Shown here: piece after piece, positions 36,706 through 47,335 of the stretch
Layout of the letters: each line of letters starts with the position of its first letter
Numbering within the stretch: position 1 is the first letter of the stretch
Program-made: the position numbers and the translations under genes
The notes under the pieces: generated by a model
Databases searched by the model: none
Told to the model about the DNA's origin: nothing
The model's input: the letters and a program-made list of their open reading frames with translations, nothing else
Origin: Tunturiibacter gelidiferens
GTDB lineage: Bacteria; Acidobacteriota; Terriglobia; Terriglobales; Acidobacteriaceae
Reading direction: 5' to 3'
Assembly (NCBI RefSeq): GCF_013410115.1
Contig: NZ_JACCCV010000002.1
Coordinates: 1,674,001 to 1,738,000 of the forward strand
DNA length: 64,000 nt

Positions 36706-36728
36706 TCAAGCGCTTGCAGAGTTTTAGG

Positions 36729-37028
36729 TTACGGGTTCAGAAAACGCAAGATAGCCTTTTCATCATCACTACTCAGTCCCGCGCGCACGCGCATGTGTTT
36801 TGTAACTGTCCCAGAAATCCGAGGCGAAAAGCCTTGTGGAGCGTTGTGGCAACGCGAACAGTTTTGCTCAAACACCTGCTGTCCGTCTCGTTGCTTTGCG
36901 CCATGCACCGCGTTGCCCTTTGTTTGTTGCTGAGCCTCGGCGGGTGCGTTAGTACTTTCCGCCCGCGAGAACGTCTGCACCGCAGATAACAAGAGAACAC
37001 AGAAGGAAATTCGTATAAAAATGTTCAT
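36729..37028 (-). CDS. Small exported c-type cytochrome
   Basis: Ninety-nine residues with a signal peptide (about 1-23) and one heme-binding CSRCH (Cys57, Cys60, His61). Met79 in TKHMRV is the likely distal ligand. It should carry electrons in the periplasm. Its ATG overlaps the stop of the upstream barrel gene by four bases, so the two are co-translated and may form an outer-membrane redox or assembly pair. Confidence 0.85.
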   Translation of the reverse strand: MNIFIRISFCVLLLSAVQTFSRAESTNAPAEAQQQTKGNAVHGAKQRDGQQVFEQNCSRCHNAPQGFSPRISGTVTKHMRVRAGLSSDDEKAILRFLNP

Positions 37029-38086
37029 CGCAGCTTGCCTTTCCAGGCCGGAAATAAGAAACGATAGACAACGCCAGTCTCCCAGACATTGACGTTTCCG
37101 GTCGAGGAGAACTGACGCGAGTAGCTTGTGTTGACCCTCACCTCGTGCGGCAGATAGTAATCGAGTCCAAAATCGCTTCTCTGCGTATCGGCGCTTGGCA
37201 GAAAGTCCGAAGCATCCGGACTATTTCGAAAGGTCTGCTGCAGCCGGAATATCGGTTCCAGTCGCCCGATCAAGCTGTCAGCGCCATGAATCTGAGACAA
37301 CCGGTAGTCCGTCTCTATCCAATATCCTTGCGAGTGAGCCCCATGTGCATACTCAGAGCGGATCTTCAGAGGAATCCCTGCCGGCTCCCACCAGAGATGC
37401 ACTCCAAAGGAGTTTGATTCGGTACCCTCCAGCGTCCTCCCATAGGACGTTCCGATCTCGAGCCTTACCTTAGGGAAGTACGCATATATCTGTCCGCCCG
37501 TTGAACGCGACGACTGAAATTGTTTATTCGTGCTGCCTGCCGAAAAGTAAGCTGCGTAACTGATTGAGACCGTTTCCGTCGAGTGCGCGTTACCTCTTAA
37601 CATGCCGCCCGTTCCACTACCACTTCCCATGGTGCCGATACCGTATATCAAAGGAGCATCCTGCAGGTTACTGATCCAGATCGGTGAAAGCCGCTCGTTG
37701 TAGGTGCCAAACGGTGTAAGGAAGTAGCCGCCTACCACTGTGAGGTGCGGCGTGGCGATGTAGTCTCCCTGAAGATACGACAATCCTAGAAACCCCGAAT
37801 GGCTATACCCTTGGCCGTTCCCTTTCGGGGAAAAAGTCTCGAGAACATTGGCACGCGATTCAACCAGCAGATGTTGACCGATCGGAGCTTCCAGCACTGG
37901 GACCGCGATTGTCTGGTAAGACGTAGTACCGCCATTAGTGTTTGTAAGTAAGCCTAACCCTCCCGAGAGGAGAGGAGTGTCCTGAGCAGCGAGAACTGGC
38001 AAGTAGCACAGCATCCAGACGAAAAACAGCACGTTGCCGACTCGTCGGAGAAGTGCGCGATCTCTCAAACTAAATAAAGTACACAT
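37025..38086 (-). CDS. Predicted outer membrane beta-barrel protein
   Basis: A 353-residue protein with a signal peptide (hydrophobic about 16-34, ending VLAAQ) and alternating aromatic strands throughout (YIATPHLTVVGGYFLTPFG, VHLWWEPAGIPLKIRSEYA), ending WETGVVYRFLFPAWKGKLR. The pattern is that of a porin-like barrel; the exact family is not clear to me. The following cytochrome c gene overlaps its stop, an arrangement seen with proteins that link outer membrane and electron transfer. Confidence 0.65.
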   Translation of the reverse strand: MCTLFSLRDRALLRRVGNVLFFVWMLCYLPVLAAQDTPLLSGGLGLLTNTNGGTTSYQTIAVPVLEAPIGQHLLVESRANVLETFSPKGNGQGYSHSGFLGLSYLQGDYIATPHLTVVGGYFLTPFGTYNERLSPIWISNLQDAPLIYGIGTMGSGSGTGGMLRGNAHSTETVSISYAAYFSAGSTNKQFQSSRSTGGQIYAYFPKVRLEIGTSYGRTLEGTESNSFGVHLWWEPAGIPLKIRSEYAHGAHSQGYWIETDYRLSQIHGADSLIGRLEPIFRLQQTFRNSPDASDFLPSADTQRSDFGLDYYLPHEVRVNTSYSRQFSSTGNVNVWETGVVYRFLFPAWKGKLR

Positions 38087-38230
38087 GCTGCTTTAACGCT
38101 ATCGCGAGGCTCCAACGGGTGTGTCATTCGATGGTCTGGAGTCTGTCATTAATTTGTCAGATCGTCACATCTTAAAACCAGATTACGCAAGGAATTACTC
38201 TGCCGCAGTGGCATGGAGACAAGCGTGATG

Positions 38231-40117
<1,887 letters not shown>

Positions 40118-40180
40118 GGATAGATGCCGGGGTTGGAGTTGAGTGCAGATAGGATTATTAGTTCGAAATTGTCAATGTGA

Positions 40181-41173
40181 TCACCCAGGCATTTGTGACT
40201 CAAGCTGGCTCAGGATTCTGGCATATCTCGATTGCATCTTTGGAGAAGCGGCCGTTTGGGCAAGCTGAATCAGTTCGTCTTTGGAAGGCTTTAACTTCAG
40301 GGACATATGCTTCCAGAAATACTTCAAATCATCTGAGCGCCAATTAGCGTATGTAGCTTCCCAGGATCTATTTGAGGATCCCGCGAATACCAGATTCGCG
40401 GGATCAACCGCTCGTTCGTAATCCTGAAATCTGCAATCCAATGAGATACGGAGTTGTTTAGAGACGTTCGGAGCGGCTGCGTGGACCGTTAGACTGTGAA
40501 AAATTAGGACATCTCCTGCATTGATTTGTCCGCTGACCCAATCGCCTCCGCGCGCTGTCCCGTTTGGAATAATGCCTGTTTCGGGGTCAACCTTCTGAAG
40601 CCCAAAACGATGAGACCCTTCGAGAATCCGCAACGGCCCTAGTTCTAGTGGACAGTTGTGGAGTGGAATCCAGGCCGTAAAGCTTTCCGGATCGCCCGCG
40701 ATGGACTGATGGTCCTGATGTGCCTGAATCACGAGACGTTCACAGTTAGGAAAGATTAACCGGCCGATCGGCTTCGGGTGTATCAGGAGTCGTGAACCAA
40801 TAAGCAGTTTCATCACCTCCCGGAGGGCCGAATGATGTGCGAGAGCGTGGAAAGATTCCAAGCCAAAGACTTGTTGATAGACAAGATTGAACGATGAGTC
40901 AGACTCACCACATATGGCGCCGTTGTCAGCTACGCGCTCCACGAAACCATAACCAGGCATAAGCCAGCCAGCGACACCAACAATCAGCAGAATCTCATTC
41001 AGCAGTTGATTCACGTCCTCGAAGGGCAGCAATCCCCTAACTAGCAAATAACCTTGTGAGGCTATTTCCTTCTTCAAAGAGCGCGACTGTAGATCAGGAG
41101 CATAGATTTCACGAAACGGCTTCACGAGGTCATCCACTGTTCCCGACTCCTGCTGAATAAATGAGTTTCGCAA
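40181..41173 (-). CDS. Phytanoyl-CoA dioxygenase (PhyH) family protein
   Basis: A 330-residue Fe(II)/2-oxoglutarate oxygenase of the PhyH family. The iron triad is His152 and Asp154 in HQDH, with His231 in TVHAAAPN; Arg242 is placed to bind 2-oxoglutarate. These enzymes hydroxylate small molecules, lipids or natural products. The start is a TTG preceded by AAAGG; no early ATG exists. Ends 64 bases before the ABC exporter gene. Confidence 0.85.
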   Translation of the reverse strand: MRNSFIQQESGTVDDLVKPFREIYAPDLQSRSLKKEIASQGYLLVRGLLPFEDVNQLLNEILLIVGVAGWLMPGYGFVERVADNGAICGESDSSFNLVYQQVFGLESFHALAHHSALREVMKLLIGSRLLIHPKPIGRLIFPNCERLVIQAHQDHQSIAGDPESFTAWIPLHNCPLELGPLRILEGSHRFGLQKVDPETGIIPNGTARGGDWVSGQINAGDVLIFHSLTVHAAAPNVSKQLRISLDCRFQDYERAVDPANLVFAGSSNRSWEATYANWRSDDLKYFWKHMSLKLKPSKDELIQLAQTAASPKMQSRYARILSQLESQMPG

Positions 41174-41344
41174 GATTGCCTTTAGTCAAAGCTCTAGCAC
41201 ACGATCTACAGTCGAGCCGATATCGAAAGCAGGTCAACACGACTCAAGGGTATGCTAATAAATGAAGAGATGATGCGGCGAGATTGGCTCAGATAGTTCT
41301 ATCTCCGAGTTTGCACTCCTTGCATTTGCGCACAAAAAACAAAG

Positions 41345-41383
41345 ACAACAAAAATACTACTTGCTTAGTATTTTGTTGTTGTC
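41345..41383 (-). terminator. Terminator after the GT87 gene
   Basis: On the minus strand a stem of 9 perfect base pairs (AAAATACTA/TAGTATTTT), extended to 14 with one bulge, is followed by a T-rich tract (complement of CACAAAAAACAAAG). It lies about 95 bases after the stop at 41477, inside the 300-base stretch 41174-41476 that holds nothing else obvious. Confidence 0.65.
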
Positions 41384-41476
41384 ACCGGTTTGTCATTTGA
41401 TTGTTTCTGCAGACGTGAATTAGGGTTAGTTTCAAGGAATGGACTGCCAATCGACGGAATAACATCAGCAAATCGT

Positions 41477-43594
41477 TCAGTAGATGATGCGCCGTCTGCA
41501 AAGAGCCGAAAACCAAAGAGCTCGTCCGCAATCGCTGGCATAGATCAAAGCTTGCGAGTCCGCGGCCCAAGCAGGTTCAGTGTTGTTGCACGCGGCATCG
41601 GTAAGTCTGTGAGTTTGGCCGTTGCTCAAATCGCGCAGCCATAAGTTCCAGTTTCCACCTTGCAATTCGCTATAAGCGAGCCACCGCCCGTTTGGTGAGA
41701 TAGAAGGATATCTGACCTCGCCCATGCCGAGAGATCGTACGCTTCCGACTCGATCTGACACAAATAGTCCCGGGTGACCACCTCCCGACGTGGCTGAAAA
41801 TACAATCTCGCCTCCGGGCAAGAACGACATTTCGAGCACATTGAATTCCGGCGGGGTAAGCGGACTGTCTCTGGCCACCGATTGACCCAGAGCGCGTATC
41901 CAAATGCGCGTTCGACCGTGTTCCTCGCGGAGAAACGCCAGCCACCGGCCATCAAAAGATGCTACTGGAGACTCGGCCTGCTGGATGCTTGTGCTCCCGC
42001 CTGATGCGGAGATGATTTTGGATTCGTGCCCAGTTTGTTCGACCCATTGGATACCGTTCGCGGCGGCTATTCCGAGTTCGTCATCGTGCCCTTTGCTGAA
42101 GTGGATGGCCCCGAAACGTTCAACTGCGGAACGGTAACCATCGTGTTGCATCCCCACAAACAGAAGCCCATCTTCTTCTGCCGTTGGATGAACCGCCATA
42201 AAAACTCCTTTTGGAATAGGAATTCGTTGTTGATAATCGGCATAGAGTCCGCGCTGGTGACGAAGATTGAATACGATACTCAAGGTCAGGATTGCGGCGA
42301 GCGCAAGCGCCCAGGCAAGACGGTCACGCTTCGTACTTTTGCTTGACTCTTGGCTGACCAGAACCGCATAGGCAAACGCGCAGAGGAGAACCATTGCATA
42401 CAGTCTTGGCACAGTCAGTACCGCAATCCATCCTGCTGCCCCGTTATTTGTTCCACCCACGAATCCCGCTACAGCATAAAGAGGCAAGAGAATAGCGAGC
42501 CACCAGTTTTTCTTCTCCTCCCGGAGCACTCCCCATATCAAACATGCGGGCAAGATTAGGAGAGTGAAGAGATAGGATGCCGGTGACGTTGAAATCGCAA
42601 GGCTGGCTAGTAAGATCGCCGCCCACTCGAGATGGACACGACGCGGACAGGTTTCGTTGGGCGCAGCAAGGAGCAAGGCTGGCGCCATCAGCATCATCTG
42701 CAATAGTGGATGCAAGCCTGCAAACAACCAAGGAGCATTAATTGCGGGATGTTGATTTAGCTGGGGCTCATAAATAAAAAGCTTGTGAAGGAGGGAAGAG
42801 AGAGACGCTGCCTGCAGGTTGTATGGATCCAGGCCTTCGCCACGGAGTGCTGAGGGTAGTACTTGGAAAAGATAAACGCGATGTAGCTCACAACCAAAGG
42901 CATATATTGACGCGACTCCACTGCCCAAAGAGCCCAACACTCCACCCGCAAACGCTTTGAGATCCCTCTTCCTAAGAAAATAAAGCAAATAGAAGGCGGG
43001 AAAGACCTTCAGACCTGTCGCAAGTCCCACCACAATTCCGGCTAAAAATGGCTTCTGGCAGATATAAAGCCAACACGCCAGAGTTAATAAGAACAGCAGC
43101 AAAACATAGTATTGCCCAAATAATAAATTCACACGCAGTGGGAAGCTTAAGACAGCCACGAGAGAAAGATGCTGCCAGGGATGCCGCGTCATACGTCTCA
43201 GAATCGATAGAGTCGCGACCAGAAGGCCGAGGTTAAAGATGAGCCAACAGCGCTTCGCAGTCAGGATGGGCAATGAAGTGAGCGGATAGATGAGGAGGGT
43301 CGAGAATGGTGTTATCGGAACCATACCGACCAGCCGTTGATCGATTTCACGATGATCTTTCTGACGTTGAAACCATAGCCACTCGTAAACTCGCGATGTA
43401 TCGTATCCTTCGTGTACGAGACTAGCGGTCAAGTAGTAGTTGGGAAAGTCAGTGTTCAGCGTATGCCACGCTTTCGGTAAAGTGCGCAGAGCCATTTGCG
43501 TCGCCAGCAACGCTAACAATATCCATCCCCCAATACGAGACCATCGGAGTGGGGAGTGGAGATGATCAACTCTGGAGGCTACTGGATCTTCCAA
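41477..43594 (-). CDS. GT87-type membrane glycosyltransferase fused to a PD40/TolB-like propeller
   Basis: A 705-residue protein of two parts. Residues about 20-430 are a polytopic GT87/DUF2029 domain (mannosyltransferase-like), with FPNYYLTASLVHEGYD in the first loop and FLAGIVVGLATGLKVFPAFYLLYFL. Residues about 470-700 are a beta-propeller with WD40-like PD40 units (ASFDGRWLAFLREEHG, SPNGRWLAYSELQGGNWNLW, AWAADSQALIYASDCGRALW). The propeller would face the periplasm. TTG start with GGAG upstream. The second half may bind glycan or protein; this is inference. Confidence 0.8.
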   Translation of the reverse strand: MEDPVASRVDHLHSPLRWSRIGGWILLALLATQMALRTLPKAWHTLNTDFPNYYLTASLVHEGYDTSRVYEWLWFQRQKDHREIDQRLVGMVPITPFSTLLIYPLTSLPILTAKRCWLIFNLGLLVATLSILRRMTRHPWQHLSLVAVLSFPLRVNLLFGQYYVLLLFLLTLACWLYICQKPFLAGIVVGLATGLKVFPAFYLLYFLRKRDLKAFAGGVLGSLGSGVASIYAFGCELHRVYLFQVLPSALRGEGLDPYNLQAASLSSLLHKLFIYEPQLNQHPAINAPWLFAGLHPLLQMMLMAPALLLAAPNETCPRRVHLEWAAILLASLAISTSPASYLFTLLILPACLIWGVLREEKKNWWLAILLPLYAVAGFVGGTNNGAAGWIAVLTVPRLYAMVLLCAFAYAVLVSQESSKSTKRDRLAWALALAAILTLSIVFNLRHQRGLYADYQQRIPIPKGVFMAVHPTAEEDGLLFVGMQHDGYRSAVERFGAIHFSKGHDDELGIAAANGIQWVEQTGHESKIISASGGSTSIQQAESPVASFDGRWLAFLREEHGRTRIWIRALGQSVARDSPLTPPEFNVLEMSFLPGGEIVFSATSGGGHPGLFVSDRVGSVRSLGMGEVRYPSISPNGRWLAYSELQGGNWNLWLRDLSNGQTHRLTDAACNNTEPAWAADSQALIYASDCGRALWFSALCRRRIIY

Positions 43595-43693
43595 TCGGTG
43601 TTCTCCGTCTGTCTTAGCAAAAGATCGAGTCGTTCGGAGTTTGTGACCACCTCCAATGGTTCTTGCAATAGCCTGGCGGCTTGCGCTTCACAC

Positions 43694-44779
43694 TCATCGA
43701 TTGAGCTTATCGTTCAATGGAATCATCTTGATCGGAACATCCCTAAAAGCTTCTGAACGGTGACGGCCTCGCTTATTGAACGCATCTCCTGCCAACGAAA
43801 TCTCTAGCTCCTCGCCTCCCCCTTTGAGTTTCCTGAGCCGCCAAGCCTGATAGAACCCATGAATAGAGCAGAATTCCAAGCCGTCGATAAATTTATCCTC
43901 TCGAATGATTCGCGCGATAAAAAACTTATGACTTCCGATCGCGCGAACCGACTCAATCTCCAACTCCCTGACTCTTTGAGCGAATTCAGGGACCGGAATA
44001 TTGAATGTCGTCGACGTCATTGTTGCGAAGGGTAGTTGGCTCCAGTCGATTGATTTCTTGGTGTGGTTATTTGCAAGTTGGTATGCCAGAGCCCCCTCCG
44101 ACAACGGGAGGCTGCTCAACGCGATACGGCCTGCACGTTCTACGAGGCCGGCCGCCAATCTTTCGCCTCTTAAAGCAAACCCCAGATAGCCGTTACCGAG
44201 ATTGCCAAGTATATTCATGGGAAAAATGTTCCCGTTTTCTCTGCTACCCACACTTACCAGCATTATGGGACGAGGGCAGATAAAGATCACCATACCTGCG
44301 CGTCTCTCGAGAAACGACATCTTGATCCCTTTGGTGTTATCGCTCCTCCACTGGCGATAGGCGTGAAGCAAATAGTGAGCGCAGAGACGCGTTTTCGGCA
44401 GACAAAAGTTCTTTGAACTTCGGGGTTCGAACAAGACAAACCTTAATTTGGCCACCGCAGCAGCGATGATCTGAGGCTTAAGTCCGATCTCTCCCAAGAC
44501 TCGCTTACGACCGTCTCGCTCGCAGAATTTCAACGATAGGTTAGCCAAGTCTTTCTCATTTGTTACTTGTTCTTCGTCAAATCCGATGCAGATAGTTAGT
44601 GGAGAAGCACATACCATGGAGTGCCTGTGAGTTACATCGCGGGGTTCTCCTGCTCCATGCAGCCACACGGTAACCTCTGACTGCGGTTCTGCGAGTCCGA
44701 GAGTGAACTCCTGGGGTAGTAAGGTATTCCCGAAGGCCATCCTCTTTATCACTGTGCGAACTTCACTCACGATCGACAT
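43694..44779 (-). CDS. Flavin reductase-like (FMN-binding split barrel) protein
   Basis: A 361-residue protein. The C-terminal half carries a flavin-reductase-like split barrel: CPRPIMLVSVGSRENGN, FPMNILGNLGNGYLGFAL, and a dimer-type end. The N-terminal 140 residues are unusual for the family and lack a clear domain. It may supply reduced flavin or be a flavin oxidoreductase for the oxygenase encoded downstream. ATG 44779 is preferred over a TTG at 44815. First gene of the co-directional run. Confidence 0.7.
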   Translation of the reverse strand: MSIVSEVRTVIKRMAFGNTLLPQEFTLGLAEPQSEVTVWLHGAGEPRDVTHRHSMVCASPLTICIGFDEEQVTNEKDLANLSLKFCERDGRKRVLGEIGLKPQIIAAAVAKLRFVLFEPRSSKNFCLPKTRLCAHYLLHAYRQWRSDNTKGIKMSFLERRAGMVIFICPRPIMLVSVGSRENGNIFPMNILGNLGNGYLGFALRGERLAAGLVERAGRIALSSLPLSEGALAYQLANNHTKKSIDWSQLPFATMTSTTFNIPVPEFAQRVRELEIESVRAIGSHKFFIARIIREDKFIDGLEFCSIHGFYQAWRLRKLKGGGEELEISLAGDAFNKRGRHRSEAFRDVPIKMIPLNDKLNR

Positions 44780-45484
44780 ATGATGGTTCCCACGGACGAC
44801 GCCGCTGAATTCCAAGCCCGTTATAACGGGGAACAGTGAAAGACTATCGTCGTGCCGCTATCGATGTGTCAGTGACAAGTCTTAAGTCTGTCACAAGACT
44901 GTAAGAGGTTGGAGCACGCCGTTTTTTCCGCAAGCCAATGCTGGCTTATTTGGCACGCCGCGAATAGTTGATGGCGTTTCGGGGGCACCCCCTCCCCCCT
45001 TGAGGGGTATTTTGGGAGGAAGTGCAATGGATGCAATGGTTTAGCGGGAGGGTATACCGCTAAACCATTGCATCCATGCGGGTTATGGCTAAAATACTTG
45101 TTTTGTTGGAGTTAGCAGTTGTTGAGGTGATGAGTAGATCGTTATTCCTCGGTATATGAGCGTTGAAAAATGGATTGGGCGCGGGATTATGGAGCTTTTT
45201 GGCTGCGGGGTGGCCTTCGCCAGGGAGATCCGCGGTTCGGAGGAAGCGATTTCTGATGCGCGTGGTCATGGTTTTTTGTGGTTCTTTCATGGTGCGTTGG
45301 TGGTGCGTTGTGGACGTTAAATGCGAAGGGCCGCCGCAGCTTTTCGCCGCAGGCAGCCCTTGATTTTGATTTCTCTTTTAATTGTAGCGAACTGGATATA
45401 ACTCATACGCCAAGTTTGGCGAAGATTTCTTGAATTATTTTCAGCCCGCGTTTGGCCGGACCTCGGGGTTCGGTCTATGAATCG
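44780..45484. other. Long non-coding stretch with a large hairpin
   Basis: About 700 bases without a convincing gene. A minus-strand frame of 76 codons (45060-45290) runs into the hairpin and lacks a start signal. A second inverted pair, AAGGGC/GCCCTT at 45326-45361, could be a weak terminator. The regions right of 45000 are G-rich with pyrimidine-poor strands. Confidence 0.45.
45027..45077. repeat. Perfect 21-bp inverted repeat
   Basis: Arms ATGGATGCAATGGTTTAGCGG (one base longer than quoted limits allow is avoided: core GGATGCAATGGTTTAGCGG) at 45027-45047 and its exact complement at 45057-45077, with a 9-base loop GAGGGTATA. There is no T-run on either side, so it is not a standard terminator. 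Confidence 0.85.
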
Positions 45485-46060
45485 TCAGACAGACATACGT
45501 CTCCTTGCTGCGGTGATGAGGCCGAGGCCTCCGATGGCGATGAGGAGCAGGGTTCCGGGTTCGGGAGTTGCAGCGGTTTCAGGAGCGATTGTCAGCGTAA
45601 AAGGGATGCCGCCGTTTGTGAGAGAGGGGATCCCGTCGAGAAAGGTGGACAACTGATAGGTTCCGGTGAGAAAGGTAACGGTTGCCAAGGGATCAGTAAA
45701 TGGTTCTGTGGGCTGATTGGCGAGATAAGCTCCCTGCAGTTGGTAGTCGTAGGTGTGTCCACCACTCGAGCCGGAGGGGGCGACGAAGATATCGAAGCCG
45801 CTGCGAAATCCCAATAGCGGCAGATAGATTGTGAGGGCCGAGGAGTACCCACCTGCGCCGTCTACCGAAGTTGCTACATTGCCGAGGAGCGCAGAGTCCA
45901 GATGGGGATGGTTGGGGACGGTGAAGCTGGCGGGTAGGGAAAAGGTGAAGGTGTTTCCATCGCCGACGAGGGTAAAGTCGTCGATGGTGTCGGCGCGGGC
46001 GGCTAGAGGCAGGGTCAAGATGGAAGCCAGCAGGACAAAGGCGAAGAGAGGGTTGCGCAT
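45485..46060 (-). CDS. PEP-CTERM sorting domain protein
   Basis: A 191-residue exported protein: signal peptide 1-23 (ending LAARA), a beta-rich middle, and a C-terminal PEP-CTERM signal, TPEPGTLLLIAIGGLGL then AARRR (about 165-188). Such signals are processed by an exosortase and the protein is exported or anchored, commonly linked to exopolysaccharide. No exosortase gene is in this window. Confidence 0.9.
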   Translation of the reverse strand: MRNPLFAFVLLASILTLPLAARADTIDDFTLVGDGNTFTFSLPASFTVPNHPHLDSALLGNVATSVDGAGGYSSALTIYLPLLGFRSGFDIFVAPSGSSGGHTYDYQLQGAYLANQPTEPFTDPLATVTFLTGTYQLSTFLDGIPSLTNGGIPFTLTIAPETAATPEPGTLLLIAIGGLGLITAARRRMSV

Positions 46061-46299
46061 CGGGGGAATTTCCCTTCTCGAAATTTGATGAGCCTAAGGG
46101 TGCGCTTGTGGAGCGGGAGCGTCAAGTGAATTTTGATTATTGGAAGAGAAGAGCTGAGTGATAGAAACGGACCTTTTGAAGCGATGAATAATTTCAGGAG
46201 AAGTGTTTGAGCCCGGTAGCCGACGCGGATAACTCCGTTCGAAGGGGTGTCATCGTACTGGGTCAAGAGCTGAAGCTCTTAGAAAAGGTAGTGGACACA

Positions 46300-46503
46300 A
46301 TGGCGAAACAGGCACATATGGATGCTGCAAAGCATCACACCGAGGCAGCAGGTCACCACATCAACGCAGCCAACAAGCACGACATGGGCAACGTTGACGA
46401 GGCGCATGAACACTCCAAGAAAGCTCATGAGTCGTCGACGGCGGCGCATGGTAAATCTACAGATGCGCACGCGAAGTCGGCGGCATCGTCCGGCAAGAAG
46501 TAG
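46300..46503 (+). CDS. Small His/Ala/Lys-rich hypothetical protein
   Basis: Sixty-seven residues rich in Ala, His, Lys and Ser with helical heptads (AAKHHTEAAGHHINAANKHD, EHSKKAHESSTAAHGKS). ATG 46300 has AAAAGG ten bases upstream; the frame opens earlier at 46207 but that part is unlike the rest. It may be a stress-related or metal-binding helical protein; the neighbouring YciE-type gene is also stress-linked in other bacteria. No named family. Confidence 0.65.
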   Translation: MAKQAHMDAAKHHTEAAGHHINAANKHDMGNVDEAHEHSKKAHESSTAAHGKSTDAHAKSAASSGKK

Positions 46504-46517
46504 TTAGATCGGATTTT

Positions 46518-46548
46518 GAAGGGGCTGCGATGTTTCCGCGGCCCCTTC
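46518..46548 (+). terminator. Hairpin after the small His-rich gene
   Basis: GAAGGGGC pairs with GCCCCTTC (8 bp) 15 bases after the stop. Only GATATTT follows, so termination strength is uncertain. Confidence 0.5.
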
Positions 46549-46666
46549 GATATTTAAAGCTGCCATCGGCCAACTTACTTTGGGTGACGTGTCTCTCATT
46601 AGTTGATTCACAAGAGGCAAGATGGCCGGGAATCGCAGATCTATAGATCGATACAGGAGAGGGTTT

Positions 46667-47254
46667 ATGCCGCTTAAGGATGTTTTGCTGGATGAGTTGC
46701 GCGATATGTACAGCGCGGAGAATCAGTTGGTGAAGGCGCTTCCCAAGCTTGCCAAGGGTGCGAAGAATGCAAAGCTCAAGGAACTCTTTACTGCGCATCT
46801 GGAAGAGACCAAGGGTCAGGTTGAGCGTTTGAAGGAGGTCTTCGGGCATCTGGAAGAGAAGCCGACCGGAGAGCACTGCAATGGAATGGAAGGCATCGTG
46901 GAAGAAGGCAAGGATGCGCTGGAGAAGGACGAGGCAGGAGCCTCCTTCGATTGCGGTTTGATCGGCGCAGCGCTGAGGACTGAGCACTATGAGATCGCGG
47001 GTTACCAGGCGACGATTGCGATGGCCAAGACGCTGGGCATGCAGGACGTAATCGACCTGTTGACGGAGAATCTGAACGAGGAGCTGGCGGCGGCGGCAAA
47101 GATTACCGAGGCCGCACAGCCGATTCTGAGGCAGAGCTCTGAAGAGCCGGAGCATAAGAAGAAGCCCAAGTCTGCCAAGGAGAAGTATTCGGCACAGAAG
47201 AGCCGCGAAGATGAAAAAGAGGCAGCTGGAGGTTTGAAGAAGCGCGCTTCCTAG
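46667..47254 (+). CDS. YciE/YciF-family (DUF892) ferritin-like protein
   Basis: A 195-residue protein. Residues about 1-160 form the DUF892 four-helix bundle: LLDELRDMYSAENQLVKALPKLA, LFTAHLEETKGQVERL, RTEHYEIAGYQATIAMA, LLTENLNEE, with Glu/His residues placed as in ferritin-like di-iron proteins. A lysine-rich tail of about 40 residues follows. The family is linked to stress resistance. ATG 46667 has AGGAGAGGG upstream; the in-frame start 46622 is less likely. Confidence 0.88.
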   Translation: MPLKDVLLDELRDMYSAENQLVKALPKLAKGAKNAKLKELFTAHLEETKGQVERLKEVFGHLEEKPTGEHCNGMEGIVEEGKDALEKDEAGASFDCGLIGAALRTEHYEIAGYQATIAMAKTLGMQDVIDLLTENLNEELAAAAKITEAAQPILRQSSEEPEHKKKPKSAKEKYSAQKSREDEKEAAGGLKKRAS

Positions 47255-47275
47255 ACTGGTCCGTTGGACTTCTTA

Positions 47276-47309
47276 AGAGCCTCGCCTTGCGGGGCTCTTT
47301 CCTTTTTTC
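47276..47309 (+). terminator. Terminator after the YciE-type gene
   Basis: AGAGCCTCGC and GCGGGGCTCT form a 10-bp stem with loop CTT (one G-T pair), followed by TTCCTTTTTT. Confidence 0.85.
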
Positions 47310-47335
47310 GGCAAGGAGATTCGAGCTCGCTTGAA

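Noticed and set aside
45060-45290. 76-codon minus-strand frame
   Set aside because: It lacks a ribosome binding site, has no recognisable domain and its end lies in the perfect hairpin, so it is more likely non-coding.
46457-47155. 232-codon minus-strand frame
   Set aside because: Antisense shadow of the YciE-type gene.
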